Positions 22,678 through 30,119 of a DNA stretch of 34,623 nt are shown here, one piece after another. Under the pieces are notes generated by a model that had not been told where the DNA came from, made no database searches, and saw nothing but the letters and a program-made list of their open reading frames with translations. The stretch's first letter is position 1. Every line of letters begins with the position of its first letter. A program made the position numbers and the translations under genes. The stretch comes from a virus: positions 1 through 34,623 of IMG/VR virus record IMGVR_UViG_3300044630_000639. One strand, given 5' to 3'.

Positions 22678-23244
22678 TTATTTTATTCCTGCCGCCCGTC
22701 TTAAACTTTCTGTAAATTCATTTATTGGTGCAGTTGTAGTTACATCAACTCCTGCGGCTGTTTTAAGTTGATCTAATTCTCTATCTAATTCTTCATCTTT
22801 TTCATACTTAGCGCGATATTTTTCTGGAGTTAATGCCATAATTTGACCTAATACCTCAACTGTTAGTTCGTGCTCACTGTTAGATTTAAAATAACGTACA
22901 CGCCAATCGGTAATATCTTGTTCTGTTAAGTTTACAATGTCTGAGATCAATTTATAAACTTGTTCTGGTACTTCTGGTGTACGATCGAGTTCAACAAACA
23001 CTAGATAATCGCCACCTTCTTTTTCACCTGAGCTAACATCAGCATCAAGAACCCAATCGTAGCCTTTTTCAATGAAACTAACTAGATCAATTGCTGGCTC
23101 TTTGCCGGCAACTTTAAAGCTAATCACGCAAATATCGGCATCGTCGCCCATTTTACTTTTATATTCGTCGATGTGTAGTTCATTGTGAACTAAACGTTTT
23201 AAGTCGCCACTTTCTAAGTTTTCGTTAAGCTGGTTGTTGTGCAT
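22678..23244 (-). CDS. Conserved-type phage protein of unknown function
   Basis: A 188-residue protein. I chose the start MHNNQLNENLESGDLKRLV at 23244 because it follows the upstream TAA by one base; longer starts at 23307 or 23310 would overlap that gene by about 60 bases. The body is a soluble alpha/beta domain (DICVISFKVAGKEPAIDLV, EKGYDWVLDADVSSGE, GGDYLVFVELDR), ending with a Lys/Glu-rich helix and INEFTESLRRAAGIK. I recall similar proteins in T4-like marine phages but know no function. It precedes the endolysin gene. Confidence 0.7.
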   Translation of the reverse strand: MHNNQLNENLESGDLKRLVHNELHIDEYKSKMGDDADICVISFKVAGKEPAIDLVSFIEKGYDWVLDADVSSGEKEGGDYLVFVELDRTPEVPEQVYKLISDIVNLTEQDITDWRVRYFKSNSEHELTVEVLGQIMALTPEKYRAKYEKDEELDRELDQLKTAAGVDVTTTAPINEFTESLRRAAGIK

Positions 23245-23245
23245 T

Positions 23246-23782
23246 TTATGCGATACCTTGTTCATTGCCTTGTTGATCTTCACTTGATATGTTTTCTGCT
23301 GCGTCATCACCTTCTTCGTATGCTTGATTTATATCTTCAAGATCTAGGGTTTCGCTTTCTAACTCTAAACTACCTTGCTGTATTTCTTGCATTAGCTTTT
23401 TAGGCATAACAATTTTAACCAGCCACACTGGAACTTTTTTCATTTTTGGCATTTTACCGCCCGGTTCAAAGTCATCTGGTTCTTTAACTTTAACTGGATA
23501 TTCAAGCATGTCTTTACTATAATAAACTTCACAGTCGTAACTTAGTAAACGCTCGCCACCACGTGGGTCTGGCATACGCTTGTGCGGCCACATGAATGTA
23601 CAGGTTACAAAATATTTTTCGTATGCTGGCCCTTGTACTAACTCACCTTCTTTCCAGTGTTTAAACACATAAAGATCAAGTTCGTCTAATACTCGTTCAA
23701 AGTCCAATAGAGTATTCAGACTGCTGTCAGTCATAAATATTTCTTTTGTATTTTGTATAACGTCTGTAATTGCTTGTGTCAT
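23246..23782 (-). CDS. Conserved-type phage protein of unknown function
   Basis: A 178-residue protein. After a 30-residue helical start comes a compact domain (LYVFKHWKEGELVQGPAYEKY, TCTFMWPHKRMPDPRGGERLL, YDCEVYYSKDMLEYPVKVKE) and then a long acidic tail (LELESETLDLEDINQAYEEG, DDAAENISSEDQQGNEQGIA). MTDSSLNTLL at 23734 is an alternative start. A late box AATAAATA lies 19 bases before the first ATG. The acidic tail and late box suit a virion or assembly factor, but the role is unknown. Confidence 0.68.
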   Translation of the reverse strand: MTQAITDVIQNTKEIFMTDSSLNTLLDFERVLDELDLYVFKHWKEGELVQGPAYEKYFVTCTFMWPHKRMPDPRGGERLLSYDCEVYYSKDMLEYPVKVKEPDDFEPGGKMPKMKKVPVWLVKIVMPKKLMQEIQQGSLELESETLDLEDINQAYEEGDDAAENISSEDQQGNEQGIA

Positions 23783-23801
23783 AGTTTTAGGTTCTTTATG
23801 T

Positions 23802-23809
23802 TATTTATT
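23802..23809 (-). promoter_or_regulatory. Late-type promoter box AATAAATA
   Basis: Minus-strand AATAAATA, 19 bases before the ATG at 23782, overlapping the stop codon of the upstream P-loop gene (GAA TAA ATA). Confidence 0.5.
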
Positions 23810-24455
23810 CAATTCCGCGAGCTTGCTTGGATTGTACACCGTGCCATACTTCCTGATCTAACCAGTATTCATCTACGTGTTTAACATACTTGGCATTAGG
23901 ATCACTGGATATAAATTTAAATATATCCGGATTAGCGTAGTCTATAGGAAAACTTAATAGTTTACTAATATATTTAAGGTAATGCTCGCGATGTAAAAAT
24001 AATGCTTCGTTTGATAGGAAATGTATAGGAAAATCGCTGGTTAACAGCTGATTATAGTAGTATTCTTGCGCAATTGGTGTGGTTATTTCCTTACGCACTC
24101 GTAACTGTTGTTCTGCATTAATATTCATATCACGAGTGATAATAGCAATCTTAACATCTATCCCAACCCCACGTGCTTGTTGTGCTACTTCAAGTATTTT
24201 AGGAATATAACGTTGCCCATCGTAAAAGAAAGGACAGCTAACATTAGCTAGCCAATAATCCTTACCTTCAAATTGACCGGCAGTGAGACGCTCGGGGCGA
24301 ACCCAATATTCAGCGAACGGTTCTAGGTCACTAGGTACCCAATATTTGTCTAGTAGACTCTTCCAACCACCTACATTTGGATGTGTACTAAGAATACGGC
24401 TGAATAAATGATTGCCACTGCCTTGTGGCCCGGTGATGATTATTAATCGTTTCAT
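23805..24455 (-). CDS. P-loop sulfotransferase/kinase-like protein, copy B
   Basis: A 216-residue protein beginning MKRLIIITGPQGSGNHLFSR, a phosphate-binding loop of the sulfotransferase/kinase type, followed by HPNVGGWKSLLDKYWV and DLEPFAEYW. DVKIAIITRDMNINAEQQL is a second core strand with R-D. It ends DPNAKYVKHVDEYWLDQ. The protein is clearly paralogous to the upstream copy (shared G-P-Q-G-S/A-G-N-H, G-W-K-S/T-L-L-D-x-Y-W, D-x-N-A-K-Y). Similar proteins occur in marine T4-like phages. The donor (PAPS or ATP) and acceptor are unknown. The ATG overlaps the stop of copy A by four bases. Confidence 0.72.
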   Translation of the reverse strand: MKRLIIITGPQGSGNHLFSRILSTHPNVGGWKSLLDKYWVPSDLEPFAEYWVRPERLTAGQFEGKDYWLANVSCPFFYDGQRYIPKILEVAQQARGVGIDVKIAIITRDMNINAEQQLRVRKEITTPIAQEYYYNQLLTSDFPIHFLSNEALFLHREHYLKYISKLLSFPIDYANPDIFKFISSDPNAKYVKHVDEYWLDQEVWHGVQSKQARGIE

Positions 24456-25090
24456 GGTTTAGTTTTAAATGTTGTTCCAAATTTATTGCCGTTGTCTAAT
24501 TCATTATAGTCGATGCTGTGTATGTATTTTGCATTAGCATCATCTGTTAATATTTCATCTATTCTAGGATTATCATGTGCCACTGGTATATTAAGTTTTA
24601 AACTTTTTAAATAATCCTGTTTATATAGATACAATAGTTCATAACTTAAAAATGTTGGATTTGATAATTTAGGCAACTGCTCCAAGAACAATGGCAAGGT
24701 ACTTTGTGTTCTAATGCGAGTTTGTTGAGTTGCGAGTATAGTTTGATCACGGCCAACTATAGCTAGCTCAACTTCAACTCCTTGTGCTAATACTGCGTCT
24801 TTGAAGCCTTGTACATCAGCAGTCCATATAGGATTAATGTCACTACCGATGATACCCAACGGTAAACTAATACTAGTAAAATAATAGTCACTTTGATTCC
24901 AATCAAATTCAGCCAATAAACTATGATCCTTCCAATGCTTGGCGAATGGCTCTGCGAAACGATGTGCCTCCCAGTAGTTGTCTAATAGCGTTTTCCACCC
25001 ATATACTTCTGGATGCAGGCTAAAGATCTTACTCCACAAATGGTTGCCAGCACCTTGCGGACCAGTCAATATTAACATCTTCTTAGCCAT
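24452..25090 (-). CDS. P-loop sulfotransferase/kinase-like protein, copy A
   Basis: A 212-residue protein with P-loop LILTGPQGAGNHLWSKIFSL, then HPEVYGWKTLLDNYWEAHRF and AEPFAKHW. VEVELAIVGRDQTILATQQT corresponds to the VxxxIxxRD strand of copy B, and the end DDANAKYIHSIDYNELDNG aligns with it too. So this is a tandem duplication with divergence. It overlaps the glutamine amidotransferase gene by eight bases, suggesting that the amidotransferase and both P-loop genes are expressed together and may act on one metabolite or surface group. The reaction is not known. Confidence 0.72.
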   Translation of the reverse strand: MAKKMLILTGPQGAGNHLWSKIFSLHPEVYGWKTLLDNYWEAHRFAEPFAKHWKDHSLLAEFDWNQSDYYFTSISLPLGIIGSDINPIWTADVQGFKDAVLAQGVEVELAIVGRDQTILATQQTRIRTQSTLPLFLEQLPKLSNPTFLSYELLYLYKQDYLKSLKLNIPVAHDNPRIDEILTDDANAKYIHSIDYNELDNGNKFGTTFKTKP

Positions 25091-25622
25091 ATAATACCTT
25101 TGCTAGATCGTCTAACAATATTCCCTCGGTCCTCTCTGGATGCCACACCAAGCCCCATATAGGTAAGTGACTATGTTTAAATGCTTCAACAGTGCCATCA
25201 TGGGGGCAAGTTGCTATGGATACTAAGTCAATCCCCAATCTGCCAATACTATTAGTATGATGACTATTTACATAGTTTATATTACCATCGATTTCAATTT
25301 CGTGCGCAGTATTGTTGTGTCCATCGACAGGCAGGTTGACGCCACTGTGAAATTCATTAATGAAAAACGCACCGTGGCATACTCCTAATATAGGTATTCC
25401 TTTTAATAAGGCAATATTGTAGTACATTGTTTCTGTGTGGGTACGGTTTGGTGTTGCATCACCACCTGACAGAATTAACATATCGAAATCAAGAGGAATA
25501 TTCGATACATTGGGTATAGGCTCTATATCGCAGTGATTTAATAACCCATACCAACCATGTTCTAAACAGTCATATGTAATGTTATTGTGTACTATTTCAC
25601 GTTGTGAGATTGCTATTTTCAT
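25083..25622 (-). CDS. Class I glutamine amidotransferase-like protein
   Basis: A 179-residue protein of the triad amidotransferase/peptidase C26 fold: DMLILSGGDATPN (oxyanion strand), GIPILGVCHGAFFINE (nucleophilic Cys in G-V-C-H-G), and PIWGLVWHPERTEG (His-Pro-Glu of the triad). Such domains release ammonia from glutamine or cleave gamma-glutamyl bonds. No synthetase domain is fused, so the acceptor enzyme or gamma-glutamyl substrate is unknown. ATGA overlap with the upstream membrane-protein gene and an eight-base overlap with the P-loop gene place it in one operon. Confidence 0.82.
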   Translation of the reverse strand: MKIAISQREIVHNNITYDCLEHGWYGLLNHCDIEPIPNVSNIPLDFDMLILSGGDATPNRTHTETMYYNIALLKGIPILGVCHGAFFINEFHSGVNLPVDGHNNTAHEIEIDGNINYVNSHHTNSIGRLGIDLVSIATCPHDGTVEAFKHSHLPIWGLVWHPERTEGILLDDLAKVLYG

Positions 25623-25849
25623 TTGTAGTATGCAAAGTAGATTAACCCAGCAATAATCATAAAGATCTGTGGTAAGAAGTTAGTGATTAAACTTTTCTCA
25701 TTCCACTTAAATCCCACATACACCCATCCACTGGCACCGATAATTTGCAAGATGCTATTCCATGGAGTAATGCCTAAAATATGCAAAGGCATAGCACATA
25801 GAATCATTGTTGCCGAGAACCACTTGACTATTTGTGTATAATCTTTCAT
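25619..25849 (-). CDS. Small membrane protein
   Basis: A 76-residue protein with about three hydrophobic stretches: KWFSATMILCAMPLHILGI, NSILQIIGASGWVYVGF and FLPQIFMIIAGLIYFAYY. Short proteins of this type are frequent in marine T4-like phages. It is the first gene after the terminator at 25867-25890 and is followed with ATGA overlap by the glutamine amidotransferase gene. AGGATTTCA precedes the ATG. The role is unknown. Confidence 0.7.
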   Translation of the reverse strand: MKDYTQIVKWFSATMILCAMPLHILGITPWNSILQIIGASGWVYVGFKWNEKSLITNFLPQIFMIIAGLIYFAYYK

Positions 25850-25866
25850 TGAAATCCTAGAGGTAA

Positions 25867-25890
25867 AAAAAGGGACCTAAGTCCCTTTTA
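25867..25890 (-). terminator. Rho-independent terminator after the diiron protein gene
   Basis: A 9-bp stem (AAAAGGGAC with GTCCCTTTT, plus-strand order) with a CTAA loop. On the minus strand the stem is followed by a run of T. It lies about 20 bases after the stop at 25911. Confidence 0.85.
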
Positions 25891-25910
25891 TTTGAAACTT
25901 ATACTATTAA

Positions 25911-26606
25911 TTATGCGCCGTAAGCGTCAGCAATTAATTTTGCAGCTTCGGGCAATGCTGTTGTGTTCATGCATGATACAGCAAACAAGTCCATGCGCAT
26001 TGTACGTGCAATTTCTTCAACACGTGCTTGTGCATCAGCATCTGTTGCTAACAATTCTAATGAACGTGCACCAATGTTACTGTGGAAGCCTTCATCTTTA
26101 GCAATTTTAGCATAGGTTGTTGAGATGAATTCGTCTTGAATACAGTCAGCCATTTTGTTCCATACACGTTCTGCACGACCTTCAGCAATGAACTGATATG
26201 CAGCAAGTGCTAGTGGATCTTGTTGTGCTTCGTACTTAGCTAACAATGCAGCACCTTTAGCAGTTGGGTTAGCTTCTTCGTTAGCAATTGCAGCCGCAAC
26301 GTCTAATTTCTCACCAGTCATGTGTTCGATAACATCACGCACCATACGGAAGTGATTGGCTTCATCTAATGCTTGTTTGCTAATTAACGCACAATATTCT
26401 GCTGTTGCATCTGCAGGCATATTAGCAACTTTATTAGCAATCTCTACCATGTTCATACGTTCGTTAACCATACGACCAACAAAGTGTGTTACTAATTGCT
26501 CTTGTGTTGGGTTACTGTTGAAATATGCTTCAACTTGCATTTCACTTGCTTGAAATAGTGCTTCGTTGTCTTGTGCCATTTTAGCAACAAATTGTTTTGA
26601 GTTCAT
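25911..26606 (-). CDS. Ferritin-like diiron-carboxylate protein
   Basis: A 231-residue all-helical protein with two sets of iron ligands: Glu49 (in VNERMNM) with E82-x-x-H85 (DEANHF), and Glu142 or Glu146 (AEGRAERVW) with E172-x-x-H175 (DEGFHS). This E...EXXH...E...EXXH pattern defines diiron oxygenases and ferritin-like proteins such as PaaA, MiaE or RNR R2-type folds. The length fits a single-domain member. It may hydroxylate a small molecule, RNA or protein, or handle iron or oxygen; the substrate is unknown. AAAGGAT precedes the ATG and a clear terminator follows, so it can be a highly expressed unit. Confidence 0.8.
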   Translation of the reverse strand: MNSKQFVAKMAQDNEALFQASEMQVEAYFNSNPTQEQLVTHFVGRMVNERMNMVEIANKVANMPADATAEYCALISKQALDEANHFRMVRDVIEHMTGEKLDVAAAIANEEANPTAKGAALLAKYEAQQDPLALAAYQFIAEGRAERVWNKMADCIQDEFISTTYAKIAKDEGFHSNIGARSLELLATDADAQARVEEIARTMRMDLFAVSCMNTTALPEAAKLIADAYGA

Positions 26607-26627
26607 TTTATTATCCTTTTAATAACG

Positions 26628-27212
26628 TTATTTTTTAATTAATGTAACTAATATATCTGGCCAGACGTTAGTTACATTAATGTCTGCGTCGAAATTATCT
26701 TTAATCCACCCGGATGTAAAGTACTCCCACTTACAGTTATTTATCATTCCGAATTCCAAAATAGCTTTGTTTTGTGCTGAAATTTCTGCCAACATGCCTA
26801 CACTATCCTTGTAAGCATTGTAGCACGGGTATTTAATTTGAAATCCACCAGCTTCGTGCCACCATGCATAGCTTGTCATATCTGGACGGTACACTAACAT
26901 AATCCACGCATCTGAGAATGTATCTTTAATTTCGTGTAACTTGTATGCCCAATCGTGACTCTTAACTAACTTAGTACCGCCATCTGCGGTCCATGCACTG
27001 TTTATGTGCGCTGCATCTAACGTAGTTTCAAACTCCATACTGCGACCAAAGTATGCACCAACATGTCCTGTGTAACTGTGATGACTGTATGTACGTGCAG
27101 GAGTACGGTCACTGGTATTCATGTTAGGCATTGACTCTAACACCTGTGCTATGCCACTCCATCGTGATCCGGGTACGCCTGTAAAAAATATGTGATTAGG
27201 TAATTTGCTCAT
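26628..27212 (-). CDS. Sulfotransferase-like protein
   Basis: A 194-residue protein with HIFFTGVPGSRWSGIAQVLE, a PAPS-type phosphate-binding loop after the first strand, and later GTKLVKSHDWAYKLHEIKD and AWIMLVYRPDMTSYAWW, which match the conserved strands of sulfotransferase-fold proteins in cyanophages. It would transfer sulfate from PAPS to an unknown acceptor. The start MSKLPNHIFF at 27212 is preferred to an upstream TTG, because that would read into the divergent methyltransferase gene. The ATG lies seven bases after a TATAAT box. The product differs from the paralogous P-loop pair at 23805-25090. Confidence 0.72.
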   Translation of the reverse strand: MSKLPNHIFFTGVPGSRWSGIAQVLESMPNMNTSDRTPARTYSHHSYTGHVGAYFGRSMEFETTLDAAHINSAWTADGGTKLVKSHDWAYKLHEIKDTFSDAWIMLVYRPDMTSYAWWHEAGGFQIKYPCYNAYKDSVGMLAEISAQNKAILEFGMINNCKWEYFTSGWIKDNFDADINVTNVWPDILVTLIKK

Positions 27213-27227
27213 ATAAGTAATTATATG
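27210..27227. promoter_or_regulatory. Palindromic divergent start region
   Basis: CATATAAGTAATTATATG holds both divergent start codons at its ends (minus ATG 27212-27210, plus ATG 27225-27227) and is an inverted repeat (CATATAA/TTATATG). The minus-strand TATAAT (27225-27220) overlaps the plus start, and the plus-strand TATAAG (27212-27217) overlaps the minus start. Neither has a good -35. Confidence 0.4.
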
Positions 27228-27740
27228 AATCAAACAGCACTTAATAATTATTTTGGTACCACGTGGCAATCAAATTTAAAACAATACACATACTCCGGGT
27301 GGGCATTAGTTGATAAAATTAACCCCAACGAATTAGTATTAGATGTGGGCTGTGGATTCAATGAGTTTAAATCTCGTATACCCAATCTTGTAGGTATCGA
27401 TCCTGCAAACGACAAAGCCGATTTTAAACTACCTATAGAATATTTTAGAAATGATATAAAGTTTGATGTAGCATTTTGTCTAGGTAGCATTAACTTTGGT
27501 AAAGAAATTAATATAGTCAATCAGATTAGACATGTAGTTGCATGTCTCAAGCCTAAAAGTAGAATCTACTGGCGTTGCAATCCTGGCCTAGCTGATCATA
27601 ACAATGAAGAATGTAAAGAGATAGACTTTTATCCATGGACTATAGAAAAACATGTAGAGTTTGCTGAATTATTTGGTTATAAGCTAACAGTTGCTAGATG
27701 GGACACTGGTAATAGAATTTATGCAGAGTGGATCTCTTAG
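27225..27740 (+). CDS. Class I SAM-dependent methyltransferase
   Basis: A 171-residue protein with motif I ELVLDVGCGFNEFKSR (about 37-52), an acidic end of strand 2 in LVGIDPAND, FDVAFCLGSINFG as motif IV region, and IRHVVACLKPKSRIYWR as the motif VI strand-helix. It would methylate a small molecule or polymer using S-adenosylmethionine; no target-recognition domain is seen, so a small acceptor is likely. It is transcribed away from the sulfotransferase-like gene; the two start codons are 12 bases apart. No Shine-Dalgarno is visible. Confidence 0.82.
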   Translation: MNQTALNNYFGTTWQSNLKQYTYSGWALVDKINPNELVLDVGCGFNEFKSRIPNLVGIDPANDKADFKLPIEYFRNDIKFDVAFCLGSINFGKEINIVNQIRHVVACLKPKSRIYWRCNPGLADHNNEECKEIDFYPWTIEKHVEFAELFGYKLTVARWDTGNRIYAEWIS

Positions 27741-27816
27741 CTCAGTATTTAGTAATTAAATCTCAAACATAACTGTGTACTTTCAACCATTTTCTTATAG
27801 TTAAATAAATTTAACA

Positions 27817-28020
27817 TAGGAGGACAAGCGATACATAAATCAGCATAAGTTTAATAAATTGTATACTCAGACGACAATGGTTTTAATACACTGACACTAC
27901 AAGAAGGCATATTCAGACAGTCTCAATTAAACTCTGCACTACTGTATTCACAACTACAATAATAAATTCGACCAACCTTTAATTAACAGTGGCGCAACAT
28001 TTACCACACCGCATGATTAA
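27817..28020 (+). pseudogene. Probable decayed small gene upstream of phoH
   Basis: In the 307 bases between the methyltransferase and phoH genes, a strong ribosome-binding site (TAGGAGGA, 27817-27824) is followed at ideal spacing by ATA (27831) instead of ATG. That frame meets three TAA codons, then opens as IVYSDDNGFNTLTLQEGIF, RQSQLNSALLYSQLQ (stop at 27960). A +1 shift continues as YNNKFDQPLINSGATFTTPHD to a stop at 28018-28020. The protein-like pieces in two frames behind a good RBS suggest a recently inactivated gene. The remaining bases (27741-27816, 28021-28047) hold only AT-rich sequence with a TTAAATAAAT stretch. Confidence 0.4.
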
Positions 28021-28047
28021 TAACTAATTAACTAACAATGGTGGACT

Positions 28048-28827
28048 ATGACAAAACGCAGAAGCAATACAACTACAAAAGCACGTGAATTCGTAAGATT
28101 TATAGATAGTAACCCGATACCAATACCAACAGCATATAACCAAAAGAAATTTTCAAGTTTTGATTTAGTAAATGTAAGCCCAAAAACAACAAACCAACAA
28201 AAAGTTTTTGATATGTGGAATGAAGATTATTCCATGATATTAGCTGGGTCCGCCGGATCAGGTAAGAGTTTTATTGCATTATATCTTTCATTGTCTGATG
28301 TACTTGATAAGGTTAATGGATATGAAAAAATAATTATTGTACGTAGTGCAGTTCAGGCTCGAGAGCAGGGGTATGTACCTGGTACACAAGAAGAAAAGAA
28401 TGCAATTTACGAATTGCCCTATACACAACTGTTTAATGATTTATTTAGAAAAACAAACCAGTATAGATTCTTAAAAGAAGCAGGCATTGTAGAATTTCAC
28501 ACTACTGGTAACATTCGTGGTGTAACATGGGATAATAGTATTGTTATCTTTGATGAATTTCAAAATGCTAACTACGAAGAACTTTCAACAGTGGCAACCC
28601 GTGTTGGTCAACACTCTAAACTTATTTACTGTGGCGATATTGCACAAAACGACCTACATCGTAAAAAGAATGACATCAGTGGCTTTGCTAAATTTGTGAA
28701 GATTGCCGAAATGATACCATCATTTCGTAGTGTCTACTTCAATCATGACGATATTGTACGTAGTGGATTTGTTCGTGAATTTATCATTGCTGAGGAAATG
28801 TGGAACGAAGCTAATCCGAATGGGTAA
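28048..28827 (+). CDS. phoH: PhoH-like ATPase
   Basis: A 259-residue protein with Walker A LAGSAGSGKSFIALYLSL (about 70-87) and Walker B NSIVIFDEFQNANYEELST, the typical PhoH signature, plus KLIYCGDIAQND as the sensor-I strand. PhoH proteins are predicted RNA-acting ATPases; they are very common in marine phages and their role is unsettled. GGTGG precedes the ATG. It is encoded on the plus strand, and its last 17 bases overlap the 3' end of the convergent HAD gene. Confidence 0.92.
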   Translation: MTKRRSNTTTKAREFVRFIDSNPIPIPTAYNQKKFSSFDLVNVSPKTTNQQKVFDMWNEDYSMILAGSAGSGKSFIALYLSLSDVLDKVNGYEKIIIVRSAVQAREQGYVPGTQEEKNAIYELPYTQLFNDLFRKTNQYRFLKEAGIVEFHTTGNIRGVTWDNSIVIFDEFQNANYEELSTVATRVGQHSKLIYCGDIAQNDLHRKKNDISGFAKFVKIAEMIPSFRSVYFNHDDIVRSGFVREFIIAEEMWNEANPNG

Positions 28828-29410
28828 TTAACTCAAAGATTTCTTTCCAGTTTTTAACTACAGGATATGGGCACTCATGATGCATGTTGTGCCCATGTTC
28901 GAACAATATTGATTTTAACCCAATTGCATGCCCTAAGTCTGCATTTTCGGGCTTGTCTTCAACCCACCAGAGACCACTATCTCTGTACTTCTCAAGTGCT
29001 TCGTGTTTATCTGCACCAGTATCTAAGCACACAATCTCATCAAATGTATTAGCACCAAATAACTTATTAAGATTCATTGCACGTAACTTTTGCGCATTAA
29101 CATCTTTGCTTATGCTAGTGATACAGTTAAACACATAGCCATATTCTTCATGTAAGCGTTTAACATAGTACACAGCGTCACGCAATGCGGGTACAAAGCC
29201 CATAGCCGCACTTTCATTAAACAAGCGTACTAACTTCTTACTTTCATCATGCTCGAGATCATTGTACATTAAGTGAATGTAGTATGTTAGCTTTGCATCT
29301 TCTTTAAGCACATATCCACGTTCTTGCATCCACACACGAAACGCCCATTCCCAATCGAGCAAACAACCGTCGACATCAGTTAATATTATTTTTTTACCTT
29401 TATAATCCAT
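28811..29410 (-). CDS. HAD-superfamily phosphatase
   Basis: A 199-residue protein with the four HAD motifs: I ILTDVDGCLLDWEW (nucleophilic Asp and the +2 Asp), II NCITSISKD (Ser/Thr), III Lys in TGADKHEALEKY, and IV GLWWVEDKPENADLG (acidic pair). These enzymes dephosphorylate nucleotides, sugars or nucleic-acid ends; the helical cap between motifs I and II sets specificity, which is unknown. The start MDYKGKKII at 29410 is preferred over a TTG-extended ORF that adds a hydrophobic 20-residue stretch. It could be a 5'-nucleotidase or polynucleotide phosphatase. Confidence 0.8.
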   Translation of the reverse strand: MDYKGKKIILTDVDGCLLDWEWAFRVWMQERGYVLKEDAKLTYYIHLMYNDLEHDESKKLVRLFNESAAMGFVPALRDAVYYVKRLHEEYGYVFNCITSISKDVNAQKLRAMNLNKLFGANTFDEIVCLDTGADKHEALEKYRDSGLWWVEDKPENADLGHAIGLKSILFEHGHNMHHECPYPVVKNWKEIFELITHSD

Positions 29411-29447
29411 AATTACCCAATCTAGTAGTACATTGATAAATAAGTAT

Positions 29448-30119
29448 ATGTTCATACAAAACAAATACACTAAAACTTATTATAACATAATTAATCGAGC
29501 TAAGTCAAGAGCAATTGACGGTTATACTGAAACACACCATATCATTCCCAGATCACTTGGTGGCGACAATAATATCGACAACTTAGTAAAATTAACTGCA
29601 CGTGAACATTTTATTTGTCATCTATTATTACCTAAGATGACAACTGGTGCAAACTATCAAAAAATGTTGTATGCGTACACTATAATGTCCGGGCGCACTC
29701 TATACAATGCTAAGAAGTATGAATTCTATAGAAAAGAATATACTGTAATTAATAGCATACTTAGAACAGGATCAGGTAATGGTATGTTTGGCGCTGATAG
29801 AAGTGGTATGAAAAATACATTTTTTGGCAAGACTCATAGTGAAGAAACTAAACGAAAAATATCAATTGCAAAAACAGGTGTCAGTACGATCATGCCACCA
29901 TTCTCGCTCGAACATAAAAGAAATTTAAGTCGTGCAATGCAGGGACGTAATGCTGTAACATATAATTTTGTGCATGACGAGCACGGTAACTTTACAGGTA
30001 CTATTCAGGCATTGATAAAACATTATCCCGACACATTTACTAAAAAATATCACAATGCAGAGATATGGAAACTTACGGCTGGACTTTACAAATCATGTAA
30101 GGGCTGGAAGTTGCTATAA
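29448..30119 (+). CDS. Free-standing HNH homing endonuclease with NUMOD modules
   Basis: A 223-residue protein. The HNH core is ETHHIIPRSLGGDNNIDNLV (about 29-48) and REHFICHLLL. FFGKTHSEETKRKISIAKTG (about 126-145) is a NUMOD3 DNA-binding motif, followed by a second related repeat (PPFSLEHKRNLSRAMQGRN). The C-terminus (IWKLTAGLYKSCKGWKLL) resembles an intron-nuclease repeat. It would nick or cut a specific site to spread itself. The ATG at 29448 is preferred; a TTG at 29433 is possible. A GATAAATA box (29435-29442) is just upstream. It is inserted on the opposite strand between the HAD and cupin genes, as expected for a mobile endonuclease. Confidence 0.88.
   Translation: MFIQNKYTKTYYNIINRAKSRAIDGYTETHHIIPRSLGGDNNIDNLVKLTAREHFICHLLLPKMTTGANYQKMLYAYTIMSGRTLYNAKKYEFYRKEYTVINSILRTGSGNGMFGADRSGMKNTFFGKTHSEETKRKISIAKTGVSTIMPPFSLEHKRNLSRAMQGRNAVTYNFVHDEHGNFTGTIQALIKHYPDTFTKKYHNAEIWKLTAGLYKSCKGWKLL

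Noticed and set aside
26620-26632. Palindrome AATAACGTTATT between the sulfotransferase-like and diiron-protein genes
   Set aside because: It is short, AT-rich and overlaps a stop codon; no nearby copy supports an operator.
27213-27269. N-terminal extension of the sulfotransferase-like protein from a TTG
   Set aside because: It reads into the divergent methyltransferase gene; MSKLPNHIFFTG is the normal family start.
29411-29470. N-terminal hydrophobic extension of the HAD phosphatase
   Set aside because: It would overlap the start of the HNH gene and the HAD motif I normally lies a few residues from the N-terminus, as with the start at 29410.
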